NCBI GenBank assembly: GCA_012274445.1
Contig: JAAROD010000015.1
Span: forward strand, 3,534,001-3,598,000
Reading direction: 5' to 3'
Length of the DNA: 64,000 nucleotides
DNA from: Sclerotiophoma versabilis
Taxonomy: Eukaryota; Ascomycota; Dothideomycetes; Pleosporales; Didymellaceae
How positions within the stretch are numbered: the first letter of the stretch is position 1; every line of letters starts with the position of its first letter. Below the pieces are notes generated by a model. It was not told the DNA's origin, did no database searches, and saw nothing but the letters and a program-made list of their open reading frames with translations. This document shows positions 11,401-20,908 of the stretch, one piece after another. Made by a program: the position numbers and the translations under genes.

Positions 11401-11923
11401 GTCTTCCTTGTGGAAGTTGATCGGTGCGGCGACGTAGAAGTAGTGAAGGAACCCGGTGACATGGAGGAGCACTGAGTGGCCATTCTGTGGTTGCGGTGTC
11501 AGCGTCCAACCCCTGTAAAGCATTGCCGCAACTTACCTCCGTCACACCGAACAGCTTGACAGCAGGCTTTCCCCCGTTCAACACGCTTTCCTCAGCTTCA
11601 ATCTGCTGGAAAACGACCTTCGAGGTCATCTCGCTGAAGTCCTCGGGTAGCGGTGGTCGCTTCCATTGCTGGTCCTTCTCTGTGTTCTTCGTCTTCAGGG
11701 CTTCGATGTCCTGCGTCATCTGCTCCAGCGTGTTCTCAAACTGGCTCGGTCCCAGCTGGCTCGAGTTGAACGGTCCATTGACCTTCTTGACCGGCGGCGC
11801 TTTCATGGTGTTGCCATTTTCGAGTTTGAGCTTCTTCGCGGAGCGGGGCGATGCGTTTACGCGGTTACTCGAGGCTTCAGTGAGGGCTCGCTTTGCCGGC
11901 GTTTTCGTTACAGGTCCAACCAT
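8480..11923 (-). CDS. POL3: DNA polymerase delta catalytic subunit
   Basis: Three exons (11537-11923, 9290-11484, 8480-9239) with introns of 52 and 50 nt give 1113 aa, the usual size for the family-B replicative polymerase that makes the lagging strand. Proofreading motifs are present: FDIE (312-315), YNIANFDFPY (about 393-402) and YCLKDAYL (about 508). Polymerase motifs follow: A, DFASLYPSI (601-609); B, KVSANSVYGLTG; C, YGDTDS (753-758). The C-terminus has the CysA zinc module (CMGCKKPL...CENC) and the CysB iron-sulfur module (CQRCQGS...CASRDCPIFY). The start at 11923 is the first in-frame ATG. The N-terminus is basic, with a KKLKLEN-type nuclear localisation stretch. All catalytic residues are intact. 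Confidence 0.97.
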
Positions 11924-12568
11924 CTTGGACAATATGGAATGTTGTCAAGACACCAAGCAACCTCAGGAAATGTGTTGCCGTGTTGTTGTGGGCGCGTTGA
12001 GGCGTTACCACTTTAGGGCGACGTGAGAACGCGGAAGGCGCGATCGCGTCATGCACGTGCGCGACATCCCTGTACGTGTAAATGGGCATGGGCAGTGCAC
12101 CAGCCACACCTTCGACATCACACCTTCCGCAGCCTGCTCATACAGTTGTTGAATCGTAAGACTGAACAATCGAGGACATATTCTGATTTTCTGTGCAAAG
12201 GGATCTCTTACTGTCCGATCAGACTGAAGTTGCCGAGGCAAGAGCGCTGAACGTGTCTTTTACAGTCATCAAGTCACTATCATATCCGTAGTGGTAGGTT
12301 ACATCTGATCTCGAAACGAACAGCTTCACGGCGTTTCTTGACGAACAACCTCGAGGTGGTTCGCGCATTCAATCCCACGCCCTCGATCTTCTCCAATGCA
12401 TTGTGTTAGCTAATAGCAGGCCAAGCCTGATCCACTCGCTAAGCAACAGTCGCCGAATGCATTGTCATGTGGTGAGCTTACCAATACATTGACAAGTACC
12501 TCAAGAAACTGCTCCAACTTCCCCTTCGCCAACAGTACCATCGCCTATCCGCCATATAAATCAGCATC
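11924..12568. promoter_or_regulatory. Divergent promoter region, POL3 / GNAT gene
   Basis: This 645-bp gap lies between outward-facing starts. It contains the palindromes CGCGATCGCG (about 12038) and GCACGTGC (about 12054). GC-rich palindromes of this sort can bind cell-cycle or bHLH factors, but no specific regulator is proved by the sequence. No gene is seen. Confidence 0.35.
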
Positions 12569-13312
12569 ATGTCCACCAACCAGGATGACATCATCATTGC
12601 GCCTGTCGAGACGGAGCAGGACATCAGACAAGCGAACTACTGCGTATCAGAAGCCTTCGGCCGCCAAGCAAAGGACGCTGTATGGATCCTCATGAACCCA
12701 GGGTGGGACACCAAAGAAGGACAGGCTGGTCACGCAGAGGGCATGATTAAGCGTTGGAAGTCAGTGACCTTCAACAAGGACGGTCAGCCCAACAAAATCT
12801 ACCTGAAGGCCACACTACCGGATCCAGAGAACCCTGAACAGCGAAGAGTCGTAGGTATGGCTATCTGGCAGCAGTTGTCCGAAGTCGAAGGCTACGGCGA
12901 CAAGTTTACGGGTGACATGAGCGAGGCATTGGCGAAGCTAGACGACACGAACAGGCGCTTTGCAGACCAGATGTTCAAGTCACTATGGAAGAGGCGTATC
13001 GCGTATATCAAGGAGGTCGCTCAAGAGAAAGACCGCAAAAGCCCGCCGGCCATCTTCACCTTGGACCTCTGTGCTGTGGATCCAGCATACCAACGAAGAG
13101 GCATTGCTGGCAAGCTTGTGCAATGGGGATTGGAGGAGGCGAAAAGGAGAGGTAACCTGGAATGCACAACAGAAGGAAGCGCCATGGGAAGAGGAGTTTA
13201 CAGAAAGCTGGGCTTTAAGGATGAGGGCGAGGGAGACATCATATTCGAAGTTGACGACGAGTTCAAAGATTGGGACAAGCCTCCAAACGTCTTCCTGCGC
13301 ACTGACGCTTAG
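12569..13312 (+). CDS. GNAT-family N-acetyltransferase
   Basis: This 247-aa single-exon protein has a GNAT fold in its C-terminal half. The acetyl-CoA motif A is LDLCAVDPAYQRRGIAGKL (about residues 168-186, containing the Q/RxxGxG/A loop), followed by the motif B region with TEGSAMGRGVYRKLGF (about 202-217). The middle region (VVGMAIWQQLSEVEGYGD) corresponds to beta-strand 4. The substrate cannot be read from the sequence; such fungal proteins act on small molecules or peptides. The ATG at 12569 is followed by MSTNQDDIIIAPVETEQD, a typical GNAT N-terminal strand. No signal peptide is seen, so it is probably cytosolic. Confidence 0.85.
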   Translation: MSTNQDDIIIAPVETEQDIRQANYCVSEAFGRQAKDAVWILMNPGWDTKEGQAGHAEGMIKRWKSVTFNKDGQPNKIYLKATLPDPENPEQRRVVGMAIWQQLSEVEGYGDKFTGDMSEALAKLDDTNRRFADQMFKSLWKRRIAYIKEVAQEKDRKSPPAIFTLDLCAVDPAYQRRGIAGKLVQWGLEEAKRRGNLECTTEGSAMGRGVYRKLGFKDEGEGDIIFEVDDEFKDWDKPPNVFLRTDA

Positions 13313-13704
13313 GAAAGTGGAATTGTGTCGCAAGCTGGTAGGCCCATTTACATATTCAATCGAATGACCTCAGACACCGAGACAACGTATCGTAGATCCA
13401 CACCTCAATACGAGGCCGCCCATCACGATGACTAAAATGTGGCCAGATATGTGTGCGGACATCTCCGTTACCCGCCCGCTCCAAAGCTCCACGCTTGTTG
13501 GGGAAGGTGGGATGTGGTGAAGTGGGGCATTCGTCTGAAGCTACCCCGCCAGGGCTCAAGCTTTAGATAACTACATCGTCTGTCAACAACCATTTGGACC
13601 TTTCCAGCGCCTCTCAGCTACTTCGGAGTGCGCTCAGTATCAGGACTTGGAAAACAGTACATCTCTAAAGACATCTCTGACGCTCGAGCGGACCTCTCTC
13701 CACC
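13313..13704. other. Intergenic, probable promoter of the amidohydrolase gene
   Basis: A 392-bp gap between two plus-strand genes. No gene or repeat was recognised. Confidence 0.4.
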
Positions 13705-14796
13705 ATGGCGCCCATCGTTGACATCCATACCCATGTATACCCTCCAAAGTATATGGACCTCCTGCGCTCTCGAAAAACGGTTCCCTATGTCCGTAATTTC
13801 CCTGACGCACCCGAGTACTCACGCCTCATCATTCTTCCTGGCGAGGATGACCCGTCCATGCCCTCGACCTCGCGTGGCCGCCCCATTGGCCCCGAGTATT
13901 TCGATATCACCAAGAAAATCGCGTTCATGGACCAGCACAAAATCGACAAGAGTGTAATCTCACTTGCGAACCCATGGCTGGACTTCCTTCCCGCAGAAGA
14001 AGCGGGACAAAAGGCTGTAGAAATTAACAACGACGTGAACGAGCAGTGTGGATTGTATCCCGGGCGGTTGTACTTCTTTGGCACGCTCCCTCTGTCGAGC
14101 GATACCGATACCATTGTCAAGGAGATTGAACGCCTATCAACCCTGAAGTACGCGCGTGGCGTCATTCTCGGAACCTCAGGTCTCGGCTCTGGCCTCGATG
14201 ACACAAGACTGGACCCCGTCTACGCTGCGCTGCAGAAGCATAACCAGCTGATTTTCCTGCACCCCCACTACGGCCTGCCGTCATCTGTCTACGGTCCGAG
14301 GGCGAGTGAGTATGGCCATGTGTTGCCACTGGCGTTGGGTTTCCCACTCGAGACCACCATTGCGGTAACGAGGATGCTGTTGAGCGGTGTATGGGATCGT
14401 TTCACTGGCCTCAACGTCCTACTTGCACATTCAGGCGGTACTCTGCCCTTCCTAGCGGGTAGGATTGAGAGTTGTATCTTGCACGATGGACATTTGAAGG
14501 CGCATGGGAAGACTCAAAACCGCCGAGACGTATGGGATATCTTGAAGACAAACATCTACCTCGATGCAGTCATCTATTCTGAGGTTGGATTAAACGCAGC
14601 TGTTGAGGCGTCGGGAGCGGACAGGCTGTTGTTTGGTACAGATCATCCGTTTTTCCCACCGCTGGAGGAGGATGCAAAGGAGTGGCACAGTGTCAATGCG
14701 AACTACGGGGTTATCTCGAAGTCGTTCGCTGGTAATGACGAGAAGGCACAGGGTGTGCTCGGCGGTAATGCGATACGGATATTGAGGCTAGAGTAG
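13705..14796 (+). CDS. Amidohydrolase, ACMSD-like (aminocarboxymuconate-semialdehyde decarboxylase family)
   Basis: This 363-aa single-exon enzyme belongs to the amidohydrolase-2/ACMSD group of metal-dependent decarboxylases. Metal ligands are visible: the N-terminal HTH in VDIHTHVYPP (His8, His10), a middle His in IFLHPHYG (about residue 193-195), AHSGG (about 240) and the Asp of LFGTDHPFF (about 313). ACMSD converts 2-amino-3-carboxymuconate semialdehyde in tryptophan breakdown, but the same fold also serves gamma-resorcylate and related decarboxylases, so the substrate is open. The length fits the family. The window also carries IDO, an enzyme of the same catabolic route, about 20 kb away, but the two are not adjacent. 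Confidence 0.85.
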   Translation: MAPIVDIHTHVYPPKYMDLLRSRKTVPYVRNFPDAPEYSRLIILPGEDDPSMPSTSRGRPIGPEYFDITKKIAFMDQHKIDKSVISLANPWLDFLPAEEAGQKAVEINNDVNEQCGLYPGRLYFFGTLPLSSDTDTIVKEIERLSTLKYARGVILGTSGLGSGLDDTRLDPVYAALQKHNQLIFLHPHYGLPSSVYGPRASEYGHVLPLALGFPLETTIAVTRMLLSGVWDRFTGLNVLLAHSGGTLPFLAGRIESCILHDGHLKAHGKTQNRRDVWDILKTNIYLDAVIYSEVGLNAAVEASGADRLLFGTDHPFFPPLEEDAKEWHSVNANYGVISKSFAGNDEKAQGVLGGNAIRILRLE

Positions 14797-15111
14797 GAAC
14801 TGCGCTTATAAGAAATGAGCAAAACGCTGGAATTCTGATGAGCCTAAGATGGCTTTTGTTATCCACCATCCAGCAACAAGGGTATGAGACGGACAATGCA
14901 GTGATTTCTCTAGATTCTGGGGGTTATACGACATTTTTGATGTTCTCCATCTTGCAACTCCTTTCCATCTATTACACTCTTGTGCATGCAGACCGCTGAC
15001 GTGCATCCAAGCTACTAAAACGCTCTGGCCAATCTCCACGCCAACACTCACTGCTCTCAATACTCCATGGTACACTGTCCCAGCGCAACTCCCATGTCTT
15101 TGACAACCTTC
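14797..15111. other. Convergent intergenic stretch, no gene seen
   Basis: About 315 bp between the amidohydrolase stop and the likely stop of the coiled-coil locus. Nothing was recognised. Confidence 0.4.
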
Positions 15112-15644
15112 CTATCCCTCGCTGTCCTTCTTCCGCTTCCTCAAGTCGGGCTGGATAGTCTCAGGATTCTGCACCTCTTCGTTTTTGGCCACCTTCCACT
15201 TCAGCATTGTCGTCTCCAGCTTCAGCTTCTTCAAATCCGCCTGTAATGCATCGACGACTTCTCGACAGCATCATAAGAGTGTTCAATGCGAGTTGTAATA
15301 TCAAGCCGTAGAAGGGACCGCATCGGCGTGTCTACTTGTCGAACTGGAGGTGAGCATGCATCTCGGAGAAAGTCTGATGGTTCGATTGATTTCAAATTTT
15401 GGTGTGGTGTGGCGCGAAAACACTCTATGAATATTGTTAATAGTGGGAATGGTTGGAGGTCGAGGAGTTTATTTCTTCTGCATTTGTACAGTAGAACGAA
15501 GACGGATGATGAGAAAGCTGTGAGGGCGGAGCGATGACAGCGTGAACAGGGTTTTTGTACGAGCTGTCTCCGATACTCGTAGACGTTCTCATGTCGAGGG
15601 CCAAGCAGATGCACAAAATCTTGAAGTAAGGGTTCACTAGGCAT
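15112..15644 (-). pseudogene. Possible small coiled-coil gene with broken or unresolved reading frame
   Basis: The 3' part reads REVVDALQADLKKLKLE and on to a KKDSEG tail with a stop at 15112, a good heptad-type coiled coil. Just upstream, a different frame reads DTPMRSLLRLDITTRIEHSYDAVEK, which would run naturally into VVDALQADL if one base were not missing near 15255. Further up, an ATG at 15644 opens MPSEPLLQDFVHLLGPRHENVY in the same frame as the middle part. Either an intron (for example GTAGAC at about 15332 to an AG near 15260) or a one-base loss explains this; I could not settle it. The family is unknown. It may be a real short gene, a sequencing slip or a decaying gene. Confidence 0.35.
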
Positions 15645-15772
15645 CGTCCAATGTAATGAGACCACCGCCTTTTATATGCTGATACCTGCAAGCACATCCA
15701 TCCTAATAAAAATATGTCGTGAGCCGAGAAACTCGCTACCATGCCAAAGTGAGAGTGTCATGTCAAACCTCC

Positions 15773-17611
15773 TCAAAGCCCCCTCTGGGAAGGAAACGGC
15801 CGACTCCAGCTCTTCTTCACCACACCACCTCCCTTTAATCCGCTTCCTCCTACCCCACTAACACCAGCCACTCCTCCCTCACCCCTCTTATAAAGTCCCC
15901 AAGCATCCGTCGTCGGTCGTCCCGTAATTCCGTTGAACAGTGGTCGCGAGTAGTTCGGCTTCTTCTCCATCTTCCTCGCAAGTCCCAACTTCCTCAGCCT
16001 CGCCACTTCCGCTTCATCAGCCAGTTGCTTCGCCTTCTCGGCCGCTTTGCACGCAGAGTCGATGTCGTTCTGCACGGCCCTACCAATAATTCCAATACCA
16101 AGAGGGTGCGAGAGTGCAGGCAAGTTGAAGCAGTTGTAGATGTATCCATCATCATTCTCTTTCACCACTTCCTCGCCCGCCTGCTCGGGCACAATGTTGT
16201 CCGCCTTGTCCATGCGCGGCAGTGTCTGATGCTGAAACAAGCCTGCTTGTTGCACGCGCAGACCGAGCGGAAGACCTTCCTTCGGACGCACGTACACGAA
16301 GGGCTCGATGTTGAGAATCTGGGCGCGTGATTTGTAGAAGACCTTGGTGATATCGAAACGCTCTTCCCATGATAGAAGGGTTAGGTCGCGGAACGCATGG
16401 CGGAACGCACGCCATGCGATGGCGAAGGTGGAGTTCATGGGTGCGATAAGGTTCTTGTAGGGAAGCGTAGCGGATGGTGTGGGCATGGAGAGGACGGAGC
16501 GGAGGCGTTGGGCTTCAGGATGGTTGTGGAGACCTTGCTCTAGGAGTGGGAGGTGTGTTTGCGGTGGGGTGTCTTGACTCTCTTCATCACTGCGCTTGGT
16601 GGCATTTGTGTCAAAATCTGGTGCAGATCTATCGCAGAAAGTGCTGTTAAAGTCGAAGAGCGCTTGGATGCATGCGCCATCTCCTGAGCCTGTAGCGTTT
16701 CCGCCTGGCGGGAAGTACTCGATGAACGTGCAGTACAGGTGTGGTTTGGTGTGGCTCTCGAGAATGCTGAGGCGATACTTTGTAATCTCGTTGGCGCGGA
16801 GGTTGCAGCGAGCAAGTACAATCTTGTACTCAAACCCGGTGGTGTCGAGGTAGTAGTGGTACAGATCTTTGAGGGAAGGTTTCTTAGCCTGGAGTCCAAG
16901 GGCAAGAGAGGCGGGCTGAAATAATGTCGTATTCAGAGCGAGCGAGGTTTCTGATGAGGGGGACGAAACGCTCTCGACCTTGAAGGTCGAAGACTGAACC
17001 AAAGAAGGTGCGGAGGAGGTGGTACGATCGGTTTTTGTCTGCTCATGCTTCCTCGCCACTCCCTCTTCAGCTTTCTTTGCTCCGACAGCTTCTCGCAGCT
17101 CCCTCTTCCGCTTCAGACCTTCCGCAGCAGATATAAACGGTACGTTGGCCCCAGCGCTAAAGAAGAAACTCTTTGACTGTTTGGGCTTGCGGCTGACCGC
17201 GCGGGGCCGGGACTTCGACATACCTGTTCCCATAGCCTTCTTTGCCTCTTCACACCCATCGTTGAACTTCTTTGCATCAACTAATGGTCCCAGCCGCTTC
17301 ATCTCTTTCGCCCTCTTTTCCTCCTGCCACAGATGTTCCCACGTATACCTTCTTTCTGCAAGCTTCCTCCTCTTCTGGAGGCTGTCCTCAAGCCAATCGT
17401 AGCTGACCACGAACGCGCCGAGCTTGACTGCTGCTTGTACTTCATCTGATGCATTTTTCCATGCATCTCTGCTGGCGATCAAGTGTGTGATGCCTTTGCG
17501 TACGCCAGGAGAGTATCGAGCGCCATTGGCGTCGATCCACTTTTTGAGCTGAGTGTTTTCGTGCTGAAGAGTGCCGGTCACGGCTATGACAAGGTTCTTT
17601 AGAGTGCCCAT
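15773..17611 (-). CDS. BRCT-domain protein with a WGR-like C-terminal region, no PARP catalytic site seen
   Basis: From the ATG at 17611 the frame gives 612 aa. Residues about 1-95 form a BRCT domain (LKNLVIAVTGTL, GITHLIAS, GAFVVSYDWLEDSLQ), a phosphopeptide or protein binding module of DNA repair proteins. A basic, lysine-rich linker follows. The second half has YYLDTTGFEYKIVLARCNL and AFRHAFRDLTLLSWEERFD; the latter resembles the FxxxFxxKTxxxWxxR stretch of WGR domains in PARP proteins. I see no PARP catalytic signature, so this may be a BRCT-WGR protein or a relative of fungal PARP without the enzyme domain. A nuclear DNA-damage role is an inference. The frame is open upstream of the ATG, but without conserved sequence. 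Confidence 0.72.
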   Translation of the reverse strand: MGTLKNLVIAVTGTLQHENTQLKKWIDANGARYSPGVRKGITHLIASRDAWKNASDEVQAAVKLGAFVVSYDWLEDSLQKRRKLAERRYTWEHLWQEEKRAKEMKRLGPLVDAKKFNDGCEEAKKAMGTGMSKSRPRAVSRKPKQSKSFFFSAGANVPFISAAEGLKRKRELREAVGAKKAEEGVARKHEQTKTDRTTSSAPSLVQSSTFKVESVSSPSSETSLALNTTLFQPASLALGLQAKKPSLKDLYHYYLDTTGFEYKIVLARCNLRANEITKYRLSILESHTKPHLYCTFIEYFPPGGNATGSGDGACIQALFDFNSTFCDRSAPDFDTNATKRSDEESQDTPPQTHLPLLEQGLHNHPEAQRLRSVLSMPTPSATLPYKNLIAPMNSTFAIAWRAFRHAFRDLTLLSWEERFDITKVFYKSRAQILNIEPFVYVRPKEGLPLGLRVQQAGLFQHQTLPRMDKADNIVPEQAGEEVVKENDDGYIYNCFNLPALSHPLGIGIIGRAVQNDIDSACKAAEKAKQLADEAEVARLRKLGLARKMEKKPNYSRPLFNGITGRPTTDAWGLYKRGEGGVAGVSGVGGSGLKGGGVVKKSWSRPFPSQRGL

Positions 17612-18080
17612 TGCGAATGTTGTATAGTCAGCCTTGACGATGCTTATGGTGAACAGGTCTAAGAGCCCTAAAAGGTGAGTTTGTAGTTGCGACGGGACCG
17701 AAGTTGGTATGAGAGTATTAGAAATCGAGGAGGCTACTACAAACGTGGGCGAGGAGCTTATATGTATGTACAGAATCTGCAGGTGACAGTATACTTTACC
17801 TTTTGTTGACCTGTCGCTCGTAAGGTGAGATAGCTGTCGTTCCACGAGTGCAAACGCGACAGCAGGTAAGAGAGCGTGCAGCAACCACCACTCTCCGTGA
17901 CGCCCTCATTTCTACCTCCTTTACTGTCACTTGCTCTAGTGCACCAAGTTGAGATGTGGATCCTTAGGCGTAATGACTACGACTAGATGGAAGTTGACGT
18001 TAGTGAGAATGTGGTATATCTGCTTGTGCGCCAATTCGGTACTGCTCGCAGGCGTATGATTCGAGAATCTATCCTACCAT
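17612..18080. other. Intergenic: BRCT gene promoter and trpC 3' flank
   Basis: A 469-bp gap between two minus-strand genes. No gene or clear motif was seen. Confidence 0.4.
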
Positions 18081-20399
18081 CTAGCTCTTCGCCGCCTTGA
18101 TGAAAGCCCGAATCTTTTCCAAGCTCTGTTGCCCATCGTTTCCTTCTACACCACTGCTGACATCCACCGCCTTGACCCGGTCTCGGTACTCATCAAGACC
18201 GCCAAGCATGAACTGCACGTTATCAGCGTTCAAGCCGCCTGCAAAGATAACTTTAAGACCCTCATCCTTCGCAAGTACGCCCTTGACTTCGGACAGATCC
18301 AGTTGTTTGCCAGAACCACCGGATCCTGCGTCGAGGAGGGGTAACGCGTGGTGACCGCGACTTCCGATACCGTGGTCATGTGGGTTGAAGGCCTTAATGA
18401 CCGGTACGGGAATGAGCTTCGCCCACTCTACAGGTTCTTGGCCGTGAAGCTGTACAATATCGAGATTGAGTAATCGCTGCTGCTCAAGGACGTACTCCAG
18501 TGACTGATTGCGGAACACCCCGACGAGGAGAGCTCGGTCATCAACAGATACAAGACGTTGTGCAGCATGATCGAAATAGTCGGTAGCCGACTTAGAGTCT
18601 GCCAACAATCCAGACTTCGTCACTTGCGGCTTCTTTGTCTTGTGCACTGTTTCTGAGATCGCTAGTGCTGTCTCTGCTGAAACAGTACGCTTGGTGCCGA
18701 TCGCCAGGATCATACCGATCAGGTCAGCACCTGCTTCGATTGCTGCTTTCGCAGCCTCAGCACTCCGTGTTCCGCAGATCTTGACCATGGGCGTGGAAGA
18801 GCTTCGCGAAGGCTTTACTGTTGTGCCACCGAGAAGCTCCACGATGAAGTCGGCGGTGTTGGATGCTCGCATGAGCGCTTCGCCAACTAGTACAGCGCCG
18901 ACGCCGTTCTCTATGTAGGGTTCAACGTCCTTGGGACCAGCGATGCCACTGAGCGCGCACACAATAATATCTTTTGTCACCATGCTCATGAGACGGCTGG
19001 TGGTGTCCATGTCAACTTCGAAGTTAACGAGGTTGCGGTTGTTGACACCAATGACCTTCGAACCAAGCTTCACTGCAATCTCCATCTCCTCCACATTGTT
19101 GACCTCAACCAGAGGCTCCATGCCAAGTGACTGTGAGTACTTGTAGAGCCTCTCGAGAAGTTCTTGGTCGAGCATCTTCACAATTAGAAGCACTGTGTCT
19201 GCACCAGCCAATCTTGCCTCGAGAATCTGATATTCATCAAAGATGAACTCCTTACGAAGCACCGCAGGCCTATTTGGCATGCCCTCAAGACTTTGGCGTA
19301 CAGCTTTGAGATCATCTATGCTACCCTTGAACCACTCAGGCTCTGTCAGAACGGATATAGTGCTAGCGCCTGCTTTAGCGTACGTCCTTGCCTGAGCGGG
19401 TGCGCATGTCGAGAGTGATATTATGCCCTTTGAGGGTGATGCGCGCTTGATCTCTGCCATAAGGGATAGACGATAAGGCGACTGGCGAAGACGCTCGGGG
19501 AAGTTGATTTGCGGCGGCGCAAGGTTCAGGTTGTAAGCAGCCTGGAGATCGCTCGGTCTCTGCGATGGGATCTTCTTCTGCTCGGCAACAGACGCCTTGC
19601 GGTGAGCGTAGATCTTCTCTAGGATAGATGTCTGCTTGTCACTCTTGGTACTACTGTTGGTAGCACTGCTCGTCTCAGCACCAACTGCCTTTGCGTGCGC
19701 CTCCTGCTGCAGCCTCTCATTCTCCACCCAGGTTCCACCTTGCATCTTGAGGAAGTTCCGGAACATGATGCGTCCATCTTCTGTCAAGATACTCTCGGGA
19801 TGGAATTGCACACCCTCAATTACAAACTCCTTATGTCGCACACCCATGATGACCTCTTTTATGTCTGAGTCGGGGTTCGCTGGGATCGTAGAGGTTACTT
19901 CCAGGCAGTCTGGCAGCGTGGCATGTGTGCCAGCGAGCGAGTGATATCTGGTAACGGGGACCTTCTGAGTAACGCCAACATACACGCCCTTGCCATCGTG
20001 GGTGAGAGGTGAAGTCTTGCCGTGCAAGATCTCACCAGTCACGTCCACTGTACCACCAAAGGAGTAGTAGATGCACTGTTCACCCATGCACACGCCGAGA
20101 ATGGGAATCTTCCCGGCGAAGTGTTGGATTGCGGCGTTGCTAATGCCGGCATCTTTGGTAGGGTGCCCTGGCCCAGGGCTAACCACTAATTGTGTGGGGT
20201 TTTTTGCAATGAGGTCGTCTAGGGTGATTTCGTCGTTGCGGTATACTGTGACGGTCGCACCTTCGAAGACGAGGTACTGGTATACGTTCCAGGTGAACGA
20301 GTCGTAGTTGTCAATCAAAATGACATTGGAGGCGGTCGGTATCGGTGGGGAGGGGTTCGGATGGCGGGGTGAGTTATCGATCAGGGCGAGGGAAGGCAT
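18081..20399 (-). CDS. trpC: Trifunctional tryptophan biosynthesis protein TrpC (GATase, IGPS, PRAI)
   Basis: This 772-aa protein carries three enzymes of tryptophan synthesis in the order usual for filamentous ascomycetes. Residues about 25-225 are the glutamine amidotransferase of anthranilate synthase, with the nucleophile Cys104 in LGVCMGEQ and the His/Glu pair in GVQFHPES. Residues about 265-525 are indole-3-glycerol-phosphate synthase (MAEIKRASPSKGII, LRKEFIFDEYQ, IGVNNRNL). Residues about 545-772 are phosphoribosylanthranilate isomerase (VKICGTRSAEAAKAAIEAGAD, VQLHGQEP, FAGGLNADN). The ATG at 20399 begins MPSLALIDNS, as in fungal TrpC; a longer non-ATG extension was ignored. The protein is cytosolic. 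A TGACTCA site lies upstream at 20657-20663 and fits general amino acid control. Confidence 0.97.
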   Translation of the reverse strand: MPSLALIDNSPRHPNPSPPIPTASNVILIDNYDSFTWNVYQYLVFEGATVTVYRNDEITLDDLIAKNPTQLVVSPGPGHPTKDAGISNAAIQHFAGKIPILGVCMGEQCIYYSFGGTVDVTGEILHGKTSPLTHDGKGVYVGVTQKVPVTRYHSLAGTHATLPDCLEVTSTIPANPDSDIKEVIMGVRHKEFVIEGVQFHPESILTEDGRIMFRNFLKMQGGTWVENERLQQEAHAKAVGAETSSATNSSTKSDKQTSILEKIYAHRKASVAEQKKIPSQRPSDLQAAYNLNLAPPQINFPERLRQSPYRLSLMAEIKRASPSKGIISLSTCAPAQARTYAKAGASTISVLTEPEWFKGSIDDLKAVRQSLEGMPNRPAVLRKEFIFDEYQILEARLAGADTVLLIVKMLDQELLERLYKYSQSLGMEPLVEVNNVEEMEIAVKLGSKVIGVNNRNLVNFEVDMDTTSRLMSMVTKDIIVCALSGIAGPKDVEPYIENGVGAVLVGEALMRASNTADFIVELLGGTTVKPSRSSSTPMVKICGTRSAEAAKAAIEAGADLIGMILAIGTKRTVSAETALAISETVHKTKKPQVTKSGLLADSKSATDYFDHAAQRLVSVDDRALLVGVFRNQSLEYVLEQQRLLNLDIVQLHGQEPVEWAKLIPVPVIKAFNPHDHGIGSRGHHALPLLDAGSGGSGKQLDLSEVKGVLAKDEGLKVIFAGGLNADNVQFMLGGLDEYRDRVKAVDVSSGVEGNDGQQSLEKIRAFIKAAKS

Positions 20400-20908
20400 A
20401 TCGAAGGCGCACGTGAGTAAGCAGCGTCTTGCACCGAGCACTTGTCGTCTGAAGGTTAATTTATCCGGAGGTCCAAATGCTTTATCTTTGTACTGAATGC
20501 TGTGGGCGAGGTTCAGTAACGGGTGCAGTCGAGTGATGAGTCTTCAAGGATATCAAAAGTTCACAATGTAGGATGTGAAGCTCCAGAATACGTATGCGAC
20601 TCCCCAGTACAAGGCGAAAGGTGTGTTCGAGGAGGGATTGCGGTGTGGGAGCGAAGTGACTCAGTTAATTTATTGAATCCTCGTTGCGGAGGGCGGGCGG
20701 AAGTGCATCGGGGCTTTGAGCTCTCATTCGCCGACCACTTGCGCCACAAGTTGTGGCTGTCCCTGTGGCTGCTCCGCCAAACGCAAAGCGCGAAGCTCTG
20801 CGCGACATTCACCAGCCCAAACATTTCGGCCCCTCCCCGCCCACGCACTTCACCCGCCTTAATGGCCTTTGGCTAGCTGTCTCTCACTCAGCGCACCGCA
20901 GCGCTAAC
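20400..20908. promoter_or_regulatory. Divergent promoter region, trpC / Nup188
   Basis: A 509-bp gap between outward-facing starts. It holds a perfect Gcn4/Cpc1 half-palindrome at 20657-20663, listed separately. No gene is seen; the short frames here are not protein-like. Confidence 0.5.
20657..20663. promoter_or_regulatory. Gcn4/Cpc1/CpcA-type site TGACTCA
   Basis: TGACTCA matches the TGASTCA consensus bound by the bZIP regulator of fungal cross-pathway (general amino acid) control. It lies 258 bp upstream of the trpC ATG and 246 bp upstream of the nucleoporin ATG. trpC is a classic target of this control, so the position makes sense. Binding itself is inferred. Confidence 0.6.
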
